Assembly (NCBI GenBank): GCA_977006965.1
Contig: OZ345366.1
Coordinates: 1,178,001 to 1,242,000, forward strand
Source of the DNA: Phymatolithon calcareum
Taxonomy: Eukaryota; Rhodophyta; Florideophyceae; Hapalidiales
Length of the DNA: 64,000 bases
Direction: 5' to 3'
The notes beneath the pieces are model-generated. The model had not been told where the DNA came from. It searched no databases and was given only the letters and a program-made list of their open reading frames with translations. Each line of letters begins with the position of its first letter. Position 1 is the stretch's first letter. Shown in pieces: positions 31,491 through 42,340 of the stretch. A program made the position numbers and the translations under genes.

Positions 31491-32288
31491 CCCTCTATGT
31501 GTCCAAGGAACCAACACATGCTCACAAGTTCATCCTGTGAGTTTGCCAAAGTTTGGACAACCCACTGCGTGGCAAGAGAGTCTGCATGGGATCGAAATTG
31601 AACATCTCCAAAATATCCGAGTTCTTTCTGGGGACGAGACGGTAGAGCCGATTTCACGTTCCGGGCAAAAATGCAGCCGAGAAAAGTCAACTGAGCAAGA
31701 TAATGGGAAACCATGCGCAAAATGACTAACTAGGAATCCAAGATCGGGGACGACAAATATGTGACATGCAACTAAGAGTTGGAACAAGTGGTATGCAATC
31801 TGCGGACTCTACTCACATGCTGCTGGTCACTGCGCAAGAGGCGCAACTTCCTCCAGTCACGTGGCCGGAAGTGCTCGTGCATCTTCAGCACGTAGAGGCG
31901 GTTTTTCAAGTATTTGTTGATCGTGCGGTCCGTTTGGAAAACTTGACCAACCGTACGATGAAGGTAAGGGTCGAGGTTTTTGGTGTATGCACTGATGAAG
32001 TCAGTACGGCTTCCCAGCGATATTACGCCACCGCAGAAAGGAAGCATGAGTGGCAAGGATCACGAAGATGTCGCTGGAGCACGGAGAGAACATCCGACAA
32101 AGAAACCCAGGTCTGAAGCTGCACACCTCAAGTCTAAGAAAAATGATATCCAGTCGGATCGGCTCACTTTATGAGAGGTAAAGCAAACAGGCTGTTCTAA
32201 CACATCAAACTTCCAATCGTCGTGCTTCGAATGCGGCAAGGGTCTCGCCCGAAAGGCAGAAATCGGCCAGTACAAGAGAACGAGCGTC

Positions 32289-32989
32289 TTTAACCGGAAC
32301 TGGGGGGAAATTGTAAGTTTTTATTTTACAAGCCCTCAACATCAGATTTACAGACAACAGAGCAGCTTGGGTCTCAGTAACTTCTCTGTGTAACAATTAT
32401 GTTCTCAACTCACAATTGCTTCACTCATCTCCATCTTCTCCAACGCTAGTATCCATCACTTGCTACGTTCTTCTTCTCCGTAGTAAAAAAAAGCCAAAGT
32501 AGGGCAAAAACCTCGAAAGCGCGACGTCTTCTTGCCCTGTTGACAACACATCGGGGAGGGGGTTCTTAAACGGAAGCCCGCTCGGGAAGACAACTTTGCT
32601 TTGAGTGCTTTTGATCGGGAGCACACTCGGGGGGACAATTTCGGGGGGTTCTTAAAAGGAAGCCCGCTCGGGGGGACAACTTCGCGTGGGGGGCTCTTAA
32701 TCGGGAGCTCACTCGGGGGGACAACTTCGGGGGCGCTCTTCAACGGAAGCTCGCTCGGGAGGACAACTTCGGGGGGTTCTTAAAAGGAAGCCGCTCGGGG
32801 GGACAACTTCGCGTGGGGGGGGGGGCTCGTAGTCGGGAGCTCACTCGGGGGGACAACTTCGGGAGTGCTCTTCAACGGAAGCTCGCTCGGGGGGACAACT
32901 TCGCGGGGCTCTTGAAAGGAAGCCCGCTCGGGAGGAGAACTTCGCGTGGGGGGCTCTTAATCGGGAGCTCACTCTGGGTTTAACCGGAA
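32289..32989 (-). mobile_element. LINE family-3 insertion carrying a minisatellite
   Basis: TTTAACCGGAACT is duplicated at 32,289-32,301 and 32,977-32,989. The minus-oriented insert begins (3' end) with the family-3 tail at 32,302-32,380 and continues upstream into the G-rich tandem repeat. The tandem repeat is therefore part of the inserted RNA-derived sequence and not of the host site, unless it expanded after insertion. Confidence 0.75.
32545..32975. repeat. G-rich minisatellite, ~50-bp units
   Basis: About eight units alternate two related forms: GGAAGCCCGCTCGGGGGGAC and GGGAGCTCACTCGGGGGGAC, each followed by AACTTCG(C/G)G and a G-rich spacer ending in TCTTAA or TCTTCAAC. Many units hold two or more runs of four to nine Gs, so G-quadruplex formation on the plus strand is likely. 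On the minus strand one frame reads repeated PPS(E/G)LP(I/F)K blocks. Confidence 0.9.
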
Positions 32990-33858
32990 CTCTGGAAGAG
33001 ACAATTTGTAGATAAACGACCAGCAGCACCTCACTACTAATGGAGTGATAATTGGACGTTTGATGCTTTTCGTCACATATCTTGAAAATTATCCTGTGAA
33101 GACCTGGATCTGCAGTACCGACGCTGTTTCCAATATACCACGGCCTGTCCAGTACCGCGTCCGGCGTCATAGCGATACAGGTTGATGGGCTGACAGCCGA
33201 GGAAATGGTGTGCGCAAGCGACGTTTGAGAAGCGAGCAACAGCGAATAAGCCGAAAAACAAAACAAAGAGCGAAGAATTTCGTTTTGCTTGCAAGCTTGG
33301 CCCTCGGCATCGGCAGACGAAATTGCAGGGTGCAGGATTGATGAGTCCATTTGTAAAAAGTGGTGCCACGTACACGATGCACAACGGTCGCTTGAGCTCG
33401 TTCAGTGACGACGCGTTCCAAGCGCGCGATGCTTCAGAAGCAGAGATAGTGCCTCAATTTTCCCCCGATGCGCCTGTAGGAACGCATTGGAACAACCGTC
33501 AATTCATAAGAAGAGGGCAAATGTCGTCTGCAGATGCACTTTGATCGCCCATACTGCAACAGCGGATGTACTTGCCAAGTCCGTCGACATGGGAGCGCGC
33601 ATTGCAACTTTCTATTTACTTGCGCGGGTACCTGAGATGTGATGATCTCGCTGCTGAACGAGACAGAAGAAATCAATGCATGTTTCGAAACTTGGACGAC
33701 ATGGTTGCGGCACACGGGGAAGCTTGGCAGCGCTCATGCTTCACTCCAGCCCTCCACGGGTATGGTGCCGATAGGTTTTTGACAATCAAATCTCATAGCT
33801 GCCCACAGAAAAATCAATCTAAATTCAAAAAGACTGGGTCTTGGTTCATGTCTAACAC
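32990..33858. other. No gene recognised upstream of copy E
   Basis: Overlapping open frames occur on both strands (for example 33,323-33,544 plus and 32,841-33,350 minus) but none has a recognisable motif or a second copy in the window to show which is real. Confidence 0.25.
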
Positions 33859-33872
33859 CACGTGTCATTCTC
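33859..33872 (+). promoter_or_regulatory. CACGTGTCATTCTC element, copy E
   Basis: Located 503 bp upstream of the ATG at 34,362. The following bases (GATT, then GAATTCC and a GG-rich patch) also match those after the copy F element. Confidence 0.55.
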
Positions 33873-34361
33873 CGATTGCCGGTCGCAGAGAATTCCCCGC
33901 GGGGATTTCTGGCACATTTGTCATCGCATGCCCGACACTAAACCGAAAGGGATTCTTGTTCCAAACAGAGCGCGCTAAATCCTCCTTCAGATCATGGCTA
34001 AGACTTGAGCGCCGTGCACTACATGAAAGAGGGTGTGAGGCACAAATTTGGGGCGAGATCTGAGCGTTGCGTGGACTGGTTGCGGATTTGAATTGGCTCA
34101 CAGCGAGAAGGTGCTCTCTTTTCTCCGAGCTCGGCCCAAAGCCGCGCTTGTGCGCAGATTGCCCCAAATCTGTTGACAAGAACTAATTTCGTCCCTGCCA
34201 CTGCGTCGCTTTACACTCTGTCATCGCCAACAAGGAAGTCCCTCCATGCTTCCTTTGCGCTTCTCCTTTCAAAATTTGTGATTCGCCTCGTCGTGAGCAG
34301 GAGTGCCTGCGCTTTTTCTCACTTCCACTGGTTTCCACAGTCCTTAAATCGCATCTGAATC

Positions 34362-35416
34362 ATGTCAGGTGCTCCGAACAATCTGGCATGGAAAGCGAAC
34401 CTCCCCTTGGAACACCGTATTGCAGTCTGTGCAGCCGTAGGCGAAAAACTCAAAAGTAAGTCCAACTTTCAATGTCCCCTTCAATATTTCCGTGCTTACC
34501 TTGATTCAGTGTGTTAACGAATTTCTGCCTACTGCGATTCTTGGCAACGAAAACATGAAGAATTGTACCCTGAAGACTCCAAACACAAACTGCGACAGAG
34601 AGCGAGCGAGTTTGAGCGAAACATTTGGACCAGAGCGGAAAGTTGTAATGCTTACTTGCAAGCGATCGCGGAAGAGCTATCCCAATTGGAGAACCAAATT
34701 ACGCTCTCTAATTTCACACGTCCTTGCGGAGCTCCGTCAACAGACCCAAATGTAGAAGCCACTGTTGGTCAACAGGACGAGATTCATGGGGATCCCAGTG
34801 CGCAACATGGAATTCGTGTGCAACATCAACAGCTATTTCAGACACCTGGATACATGCAACCGGACCAGCCTATAATACAAGGTCATCACCAGCCCAAGTT
34901 TTTGCAGGACCTTCAAGTGATGCGTCAAGCACAGAGCTCGACCGCAGCGAGGCATGTGCCTTATATGAAAGCTCAGCGAAAATTGGCGGAGTTGTTCGAG
35001 ACATTTGAAAAGCAGAGTCATAAGCTCGTGGAACAGCTAGGACAACTTGAACCGCAGAACTTCGAAATGCAAAGTCTCCAATTGCTAGTGCTGCAAAAAG
35101 AGCAACAGCGACAACTGTTTGCTCAGACACTGGCTCAGAAGCAAAGTAACTTACAGGCTCAGCAACTATTAGGCGCTGAAGCAGTGCGACAGAACGAAGA
35201 AGAAATACTGCAGACACAACCAACGGGAGGCCAGTCAGTGCCTGTGGCACGCGCCAACTCGGTTTCTGCTGTGAAGGTATGTTTTGCACTACTTTGAAGA
35301 CAGGCCTGTGCCTTGAGCGACAGTTTTTAACCATTTCAATATCCTCTTCATCCCGTTTGATATCTGCGAAGAGGGGCTCGAAATCGTGCACTCGAGGTGG
35401 ATCGAGCTCCGTGTGA
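34362..35416 (+). CDS. Truncated MED15-like KIX + Gln-rich protein, copy E (284 aa)
   Basis: Exons 34,362-34,455, 34,561-35,276 and 35,372-35,416 with GT-AG introns of 105 and 95 nt. KIX-like region: MSGAPNNLAWKANLPLEHRI, LYPEDSKHKLRQRASEFERN and AESCNAYLQAIAEELSQLEN. The Gln-rich linker (residues about 90-270) is very close to that of copy F. In exon 3 the basic segment RGSKSCTRGGSSSV meets TGA after 14 codons. Homologous but non-coding exon-3 sequence continues to about 35,590 and then stops. The product would keep only KIX and linker. It may be expressed as a short form or be a young pseudogene; the intact splice sites and 270-codon frame argue for recent function. Confidence 0.6.
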
Positions 35417-35668
35417 GAGGCTCTTGAAGTGGTCGAGGAAAGACGAGGAATATCTGCACATAGAGGAAGACTAGAAAACCAGTTTATGGTGCCAACTTGG
35501 AACAAACATCTCCGTTAAACAAAGCCCCATGGAACGCTTCTGGTGCAGCAATTACACAGGAGAATGATGCGAACGCGGCGTGAGATGGACTCTTGGCTTC
35601 TCACTATCGGCTTTGATGACCTTGCGAAAAGCTCAAGCGGGACAGAAATAAAGTTAGAGTATTCAAGG

Positions 35669-36200
35669 TACAGTACAACCTCCCGTACTGCAACACGGCG
35701 TTAAAGGCTCATAGATTGCAACATTAGAGGTATTGCAACTGAGATCCATCATATCGCTGAATTATGGCCTGAAAAAGTCGCTTTCAGTAAGGTTTACAAA
35801 ACGTGGCATACTGACATTGCAACCGCCGCTCTCGGTGCTCTTTAGACAGGTCCTCGCCCAGAATAAGCGCCCATGCGCCATTAGGGAGAGTCCCGCCAAA
35901 AACGAAGACGGACCCATGATTTTTCTTCTTCCTCGTTTGGAAGTTGTGGCACACATGGGCTTGCACAGCGGTGAAAGCTGAGATAAAATTTCATTTGTGC
36001 AGTTGATCCTGCAATCCATGCCATCATAAATATAACCAAAATTAAAGACCCCTCAGGATTTTGCTTGCAATATAGCAGGTTGCAAGGGACCTTTAAAATT
36101 CGATATTTTTGGAAGCATACCAAGCTCGTCTGAGCCCATCTGTTTCAAAAATTGCAGGTTTTGCAGCTAGGCGAGTTGCAGTACGGGAGGTTGTACTGTA
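35669..36200. mobile_element. Mariner-type MITE with perfect 26-bp TIRs
   Basis: The first 26 bp (35,669-35,694, beginning TACAGTACAACCTCC) are the exact reverse complement of the last 26 (36,175-36,200). Taking the outer TA as the target duplication leaves 24-bp inverted repeats starting CAGTACAACC. TA duplication and a CAGT start are typical of Tc1/mariner. At 532 bp and with no transposase, it is a non-autonomous element. Confidence 0.85.
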
Positions 36201-36449
36201 TGTCAGTTTAGTAGGGGACCAGTAGCTTCGTTTCGACGCTTCGCGCCGATGACGTCTGCTTATTTCGAGATATTATTTTAATTAATAAGAGTTTTATACA
36301 TAGTGCTGAGATATTAGGTCTATGATTCCATTAAATACAGCTACCTATTTATATACATTTTATAATAGTCTAAATATTTACTAAATTCTACACACTACTT
36401 GTCAAAGAAACTGATTCACAAATATAACATTTATTTATAACTAACATTT

Positions 36450-36905
36450 CTACGAAAGGGCCTCTCGGTAAACTAAATTTCGATTCAGGTTATCTGTCCT
36501 TGTCGTGCACACCGTCAAATGTCTTGGATCGGTTACTCGAGACTCACCGACGTTCAGCTGATCGTGCGCAAAACAGTTATCAGATAAGCCAAGTCCAAGC
36601 TTTCCGCCAAATGACTGGCCATGTGCCTTATTGATAGTCATCCCAAAGCAGACCCGGATAGGATATTGCGTTCTCCATAGACTCCCTATTGGATTCCTGC
36701 CGAGCTCGAGCTTCTTCAGCGGTCTCTTGAGCACGTGACACTTGCATCGCCTCCCAATTGGATTTCTGCCGAGCTCGAGCTTCTTCAGCGGTCTCTTAAT
36801 CGCGTGACCGTTGTGTGGCCTCCCTATTGGATCCCTACTGAGCTCGAGCTTGTTCAACACTCTTTCGAGCACGTGACACTCGCATCGCCTTGGCAGCTGC
36901 AGCAA
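36450..36905 (-). pseudogene. Helitron-type PIF1 helicase C-terminus
   Basis: The last 80 residues of this frame read QYPIRVCFGMTINKAHGQSF, then CFAHDQLNVGESRVTDPRHL and NLNRNLVYREAL. This order matches the C-terminal helicase motifs of Helitron replicases (F.M.INK.QGQ; H.QLYV..SRV; N.VY.E.L). The residue pattern is slightly decayed (AHGQ instead of SQGQ). The earlier Rep and helicase motifs are absent; in their place are three 69-bp tandem units. The C-terminal stop is natural. This is a 5'-truncated Helitron relic. Confidence 0.8.
36691..36897. repeat. 69-bp tandem repeat, three units, fused to helicase end
   Basis: Units begin at 36,691, 36,760 and 36,829 with ATTGGAT(T/C)(C/T)CT, followed by GAGCTCGAGCTT and a GTGAC element. 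The period is 23 codons, so the minus-strand frame remains open and encodes repeated LKKLELGRNPIG blocks directly before the helicase motifs. Confidence 0.9.
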
Positions 36906-38099
36906 GGCGTAACGTTCTCTGTTCTACTGTCTCCGCCGCTCTTCGAGTTCTTGCGGGTTCTCAATTTCTTCTTCTGCGCTCCTCGTTGCGAGAGCGCTGC
37001 TGAGCATCTCGAGCTTTTCCCAAGCTGTCGTCCTGAGCACTTGACATCATTGTTCTTCTACTTCAGATATCTGTTCGGGATCCCTTCTGGCCCCGACCGA
37101 TAGCCGAACATCCTACACACTTCACCCTATAAGATATCTGCTTCGCTACACGCAAGTCTATGGCTTTCGTTGAGGGTCCCCTAGGCGACCAGCAGAATTA
37201 TAAAATTCTGTATCGGCCAGACTTCTCCCCAAAATATCAATCAACCGCTCGCCGCAGCGGATCTTTTGCAGTAAAAACCGCTTTCCCCTGACTTTGTTGT
37301 TCACCGTGTACTCAAACACCGTTCGAGCTGTGCGACGTGCAAGCCCAGGATAGCTTAACAGACGAGCCTGGCCTGTTTTTTCAACTTTTGGGATGTGAGA
37401 AGTGTTCCCGTGTATTCAAAAAGGTAGAAATTTTGAGGCACCTGCAACTCGCAGTGCGCTTTCACTCGGTTCCGTCCCCAAAAACTGATTTGTACCCCGC
37501 TTGGTACCTCAGAGTCTCTACCGTCTGCTTCTCACGCGCGTCTTCCAACCGTTAGCTACGAATACTTCCCGTGCTAACCAACCGGCGCTGACCGCGGCCC
37601 TGCTATCCTTTGCTGACAGGCACCCGCCAAACAGAACGTCCAAAGTAGCATCTGCAAGGTCCTCCTTTAGGCAAGGTCACTCCGCATGAGAGAGAGCCCT
37701 TAAGAGCACTCTCGCAGAGGCGGGACAGCGAATCAGGCTCCGAGAGATCCCCACGTTTCTGCTCGCGGATCCTTATGGACACGTAAGGCAGCCAGATACG
37801 ACCGAGGAATGGGGGGTGTCAATCTCTGCACCCCACTGGACCCCTGAACCGTAATTATTAATAGGATAATTGAAAAGCTAATTAAATTAAAAAAATAATT
37901 AAAAAATCAATTACAGTCCAGAGTCCTCGAACTGTCCAGTCCGAGGACCAGGTGGTCCTACACAGCCGAATTATCAACTCGCAGCAAAGTCTACCACTAT
38001 ATTTCTTGCGCGTCAAAAATTTCTCACTCTCTTTTATACAGCACTCAAGCACGAAACTTGTATCGGGCACGCACACAACTTGTGACGGACATACAGCCA
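36906..38099. other. No recognisable gene
   Basis: Only short frames without known motifs are present. The stretch is moderately AT-rich near 37,850-37,910. Confidence 0.25.
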
Positions 38100-38395
38100 A
38101 TAGATTTCTCGCAAAACGAAGAACACTAGGGATTCCGAGTGATCCCTCACCTCAGTGCGTATCTACTTTGTTGAACCTTATCTTGTTACTGCATACAGTC
38201 AATAGAATTTGCACAAAAAGAAGAAAACTGGGGATTGCCGAATGATCCCTCAACTCAGCGCGTATCCACCCTGTTGAACCTTATCTTATAAAAATGTAAC
38301 CAATGAGAATCAAAAGAGACCTCGACAGACACACAGACACACAGAGAGCGATTTTAGTAGTAGAGGACAAGTGGCTCCGTGGCGGCGTTTTGCGC
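38100..38395 (+). repeat. Two ~95-bp repeats and possible Helitron-like end
   Basis: Two tandem-like units share GGGATTCCGAGTGATCCCTC or variants and GTTGAACCTTATCTT. Two more diverged units are at 40,930-41,090. They are followed by ACACAGACACACAGAGAG and GCGATTTTAGTAGTAGAGG. A similar arrangement (AACAGACAGACCGACAAGC, CTTTAGTATAG) ends at about 41,420. Such A/C/G-rich runs before TTTTAGTA resemble termini I associate with Helitron families, but no hairpin plus CTRR end was confirmed. Confidence 0.4.
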
Positions 38396-38439
38396 CTGTG
38401 CAAAAGATAGAAAATGAAGAGTGTAGAGTATAGAGAACT

Positions 38440-40480
38440 TAAACAAAAGATCTATTCCTCCAATTTAGTGTCCTTCTCCGTCCCTCCCCGTCTCCGTGTT
38501 CTGCATATTTACCCTCAGCTAGCCCTTGTCCGCTCCTCTTGTGAATCCCGTGTCCTGATCTGCCCAACGTTCCAGCTCGTGTCCTTGCTCCGCTCCATGC
38601 GTCACTGGTCTGCACTCCGTCAGCCCCAAATTTCACTCTTCGCGTACTGATCCGCCACACTTGTAATTATTCGCATGCTGTGTATCGGCTCTCTCGTTCC
38701 TCCTCCATCCGCCCTGTGTCACTCTGTATTTTTCCTATTCATCCTTTGTGCCACTCTTCGCTTACTACTTTCGACAATTTCATCACTCCGCTGCCCTCGA
38801 TACGCCCCTCGTGTCGCTCTCGCTTTACCCCTTCCGCGTTTTGCATCACTTCCATTTCATCACTTGTGCTGTTCCTTTTTCCACCTTTGCCCTTGTTGTC
38901 ACATCGCTTCTACCCCTTGTACCTTTGTCTTCACTCCCCTTTAACTCTCTGCGTTTGTCTCAATTTACTCCTTGCAGAACTTTGTCCCGCTGTCTTTCCG
39001 TTGGTACGCCCCTTGTACCACTCCCCTTCTACCCTTTGCCCCCGTTTTGTCCATCTCCAATTTCCTATTTTACCCTTCTTGAACCTCCCCTATATCCCTC
39101 GAGCCCACTCGTTACACCCCTGTGTCACTCCCTTACGCCTGGTGCGTCTTTTGTGTCACTCTAATTTTACGACTCCCTCTCCCTTGTGTCGTTCTCGTCC
39201 CTTGCTTCACTTGATGCTCTTTGTTTCAGTCAGCTTTTTTCTTTTGTGTCACGCCGTGGCCACTGGTACGCCTCTTGTGACACTTCCCTTTCCATCCCTC
39301 CGTCCCATTTGTCACTTCGCTCTACCCTTTCAACTCTCCATGCCACTCACTCTTTGACCTCTTGTGCCCTTTTTGTAACTACTTATGTCCCTTGAGCCAA
39401 ATAAGAAGCACGCTCCTATCCTTTATCCGAAAAACCCAGTCCTCCAATTTAGCGTCCTTCTCCGTCGCCCCTCTATCCCCGTGTTCTGTATTCCTACCTT
39501 CCGCTAACCCTTGTTCGCCAATCTTGTGAGTCTTGTGTCCTGCCCTACTCAGCGTGCCATTCTCATGTTCTTGCTCCGCTTCATGTGTCATTGCGCTGCG
39601 CTCGATTATCCCCACATTTCGCTCCTTGGCCTGCACATCCACCACACTTCTCATTACTCGCATGCTATACACCGCAGTTCTCGTTGCTCCCCTTTCCGCC
39701 CCTGTTGCACTCCACTTTTTGCTTATTCTCTCTTTTCGTCACTCTGCCCTTACTCCTTTCGTCACTTGGGCCATTCCATTACCATATGTACGGCCTTCGA
39801 TTCACTTCCGTTTTAAACTTTCCTCCCCTTCTGTCACTCACATTGTATCTCTTTGCCCTCCTTGCTTGTCCCCTTTTCCCCTTTGTTCTTCTTCGAACAT
39901 GGCTTCTACCCCTTTTGCGCTTTGTGTCACTCCTTTTTTATCCCTTTTGACCTTGTCTCAACCCCTCTTGTACTCCTTATGCTCTTCTTTTCATTGCTCT
40001 TTAATATATTTGTCTTCATTTACTACTTGCGCAGCCTTTCGTCGCTCCTCTTTCCCTTAGTAGGCCCGCTGTGTCACTATCCTTCTACTCCTTGCGCCCT
40101 TGCGTCACTCTCCATTCTCCCCTTGTGTCCTTCTTGGAACTTCTCTCACAAACGTTAAGCCAACTCATTTCACCTTTATGTCACTCCCCTTTTACGCCTT
40201 TCTCCCCCTTGTGCCGTTCCTCCCTCTTTCGACTTCATTCTCATCCCCATTTTACCCCTTTTCCCGTTACTGATCTCCTTGTCATGCCCCATTTTATCCT
40301 TGTGCCCTTCTTATCACTCCCTTTTCAACCCTTTTACCACACCTGATTTTCCCCTTGCGCCCATTGTGTTTTTCCCTTGCCTCTGATTCGGCGCTTATGG
40401 AAGTCCCCATTTACCCCTTCCGCCTCTGGTATTCCTCTTGTTCCACCCACCTCTTACCGTTTTATGGCGTCTAACGCTAC
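38440..40480. repeat. Pyrimidine-rich degenerate repeat, ~2 kb
   Basis: The plus strand is strongly C/T-rich with loosely repeated words such as CTTGTGTCACTC, CCCCTT, TACCCCTT and CCACTTC at irregular intervals. All long open frames here reflect the bias and are not believable proteins. The best description is a decayed minisatellite with strong strand asymmetry. Confidence 0.75.
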
Positions 40481-40502
40481 CATCATACTCCTATACAAAT
40501 AG

Positions 40503-40820
40503 CTCCCTTCAAAATTGTCATTACAGCTTTTATTTACAGCAAAACCTTACAAATAGCATTACAGTCATTATAGTACCATAGGTTTCGATGCGTACTTACA
40601 CCGTGAAGGATCACTGAGGGAAAAACCTAGAACCGCTGCTTACAAATGCTTTACACTGTAAGCACATCGGCGCGGAGCGCCATTGATCCATTTGTCATAT
40701 TGCCAAGTCATCCTTTGATCCAGTTCTTTTTCTATAAAGGTCGCCGCGAAGCGGCGCCCTCGGCTTTTTGCCAGGGAACAACCTGACCACAGCCAGTTTG
40801 CCAACTTGTGCGTTTAACAC
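40503..40820 (+). repeat. Left terminal inverted repeat of the long-TIR element
   Basis: Aligned with the reverse complement of 43,320-43,640; the similarity fades after AACTTGTGCGTT near 40,815. Confidence 0.8.
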
Positions 40821-41640
40821 CCCACTTCTTTGCGACCCATGCCTCAAATACGCCCCTTCTCTCACTCCCCATCTACAGATGTGTACGAGTGTAGTTTCCG
40901 ATCTTATATCACGTCAAAAAATGTATTTTCGAGTGATCATTCACCTCAGTGCAAATCAACCCTGATGAACCTTATCATGTTACTGCATATAGCAAATATA
41001 TTTCCCTCAAAAATAAGAACACTGGGGATTCTGAGTAATCCCTCACCTCAGCTCGTATCCACCCCGTTGAACCTTATCTTGAAGAAATGCACTCGCCAGC
41101 ACCGTTCGTGAATATGATTGGCCGAAAAACGTTTAACGTGCAAAAATCATTGTTGTTCAAAAAAATGTTTCATACAAAAATTCTATTCGCCGCGCGCATG
41201 GGCCAAATACGATTTTTTACATACGGGTGCCTTGGGCGGAGTTATGGCGCGCAGTATGATAATCGCTACATTTTGAAAGACCCAAGAAATATGATTTATC
41301 CAGTTATATACTCCTACTCAGGAACGGGAAGAGTCATCTATCCAATGAGATTTAAGTAGGCGCAGACGGTGACAAAGAAACAGACAGACCGACAAGCAGA
41401 CGCTTGCTTTAGTATAGGGAGGAAGTTAGACGGGGACAAATGCAGAGGGCTGTCATACCGCTGTCATACCGCATTTTTTGGACAGCTGCATTTCGAGTCC
41501 GTATGAAACGGAAATTTGGAATTATGAGCGTTTCAATTGAGAGCTCGCACAATGGGAAAACTGCTATAAGTCGAGAGAGAACATTAGCTGAAGCCAATAT
41601 AAAATTCGTTCTCGTGCCGGAAAACGTTGTGTGGAGAGAA

Positions 41641-42225
41641 TTAACTAAAATTAAGGGATATTGGTGGAACTAGAGCTCTGGTGCACAAATCGGTGCGAGA
41701 GCGCTGCTTGTGCGTGTCAACTTTCAAGAGTTTCGACGTTTTTGTTGCAACTTTCGAAGCAAAGTAAGTACGGGTTGTCGCCCGGTGGAAAGGTCCGGAT
41801 ATGGGCACTAGGCCACGGATATGCATGACGTTGACAAGTGAGGAGCTGATTTTAACTTTTGTAATAAATAAGTGTATCATAACTGCTTCATGGTTTCGAA
41901 TTTTATGACTTTCCTTGGCTGCCTGCTCGCAACTGACAAAGTTTATTTCCTGTTCATGTTTGAAAAGTGTGAACAGTAATATAGGAAGCTTCCTCGGTCT
42001 TAGTTTGTTATCATCACCCGTCCGACATGTTGGATGTAAATATTCTTGGTTCACTTCTTCAGTCAACAATCCACACCGGACACGTGGCCTGTCGTTTTGA
42101 TTTAATAATGTATGACAACACGACAAGCAGCCTTTACTGCGCTCGTCCCACGCTGTAATGGTGTCTAACGAAGCGACTGTTGGTTTAGCACACTGAAATT
42201 GGCTACCGGGCTCTGTCCGACACAA
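41641..42225 (-). CDS. Cys-rich protein of the long-TIR transposon
   Basis: A 194-codon frame beginning CRTEPGSQFQCAKPTVASLD and continuing ITAWDERSKGCLSCCHTLLN, then CGLLTEEVNQEYLHPTCRTG and FKHEQEINFVSCEQAAKE. Coding homology extends upstream to about 42,340 (CREKLSAVVPGI, SEKRGACCDELC), where the extra block interrupts it; it resumes at 43,240-43,330 with KPGANFDDIVSLLISHN. The same peptide in the 1-888 copy shows mainly conservative change. The spaced Cys pairs suggest zinc binding. I do not recognise a transposase family; it may be one exon of a larger protein. Confidence 0.5.
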   Translation of the reverse strand: MCRTEPGSQFQCAKPTVASLDTITAWDERSKGCLSCCHTLLNQNDRPRVRCGLLTEEVNQEYLHPTCRTGDDNKLRPRKLPILLFTLFKHEQEINFVSCEQAAKESHKIRNHEAVMIHLFITKVKISSSLVNVMHIRGLVPISGPFHRATTRTYFASKVATKTSKLLKVDTHKQRSRTDLCTRALVPPISLNFS

Positions 42226-42340
42226 CTCGTCACAGCAAGCACCACGCTTTTCGCTAATAATTTTGATGCAATCGTTAACCCATAATATGCCTGGAACAAC
42301 AGCGGATAATTTTTCTCTACAACCTGTGAAACTGGCTTTT

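Larger units (their letters stand above)
26924..32175 (+). pseudogene. MED15-like pseudogene J, split by several LINEs
   Basis: Pieces of a MED15-like gene lie in order on the plus strand: Gln-rich exon 2 (CGACAACTGTTTGCCCAGAC near 26,930; CGACAACTATTAGGCG near 27,460), the exon-2/3 boundary region (29,171-29,260), the basic exon-3 start (29,230-29,370), the middle domain (HEIDENVEIKLSIIKSKYRA and QLQRMLPIAEIVFNRH near 29,990-30,100), later linker (30,470-30,610), a VEAVFQVFVDRAVRLENLTN segment (31,880-31,950) and the KKPRSEAAHLKSKK end (32,095-32,150). Between the pieces are at least five retrotransposon insertions. Stops and frameshifts occur throughout. No KIX exon was found upstream. It belongs to the copy B subtype by its C-terminal motif. 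Confidence 0.85.

Noticed and set aside
31530-31790. Overlapping frames on both strands between LINE end and MED15-like remnant
   Set aside because: No motif and no second copy; probably unique filler or unreadable LINE sequence.
38680-40160. Long plus-strand open frames (up to 225 codons)
   Set aside because: They arise from the C/T-rich repetitive composition: Leu, Pro, Ser and Phe dominate, three overlapping frames are open at once, and no motif is present.
41905-42100. Plus-strand frame present in both copies of the long-TIR element
   Set aside because: Complement of the conserved Cys-rich minus frame, which shows more conservative substitutions between copies.
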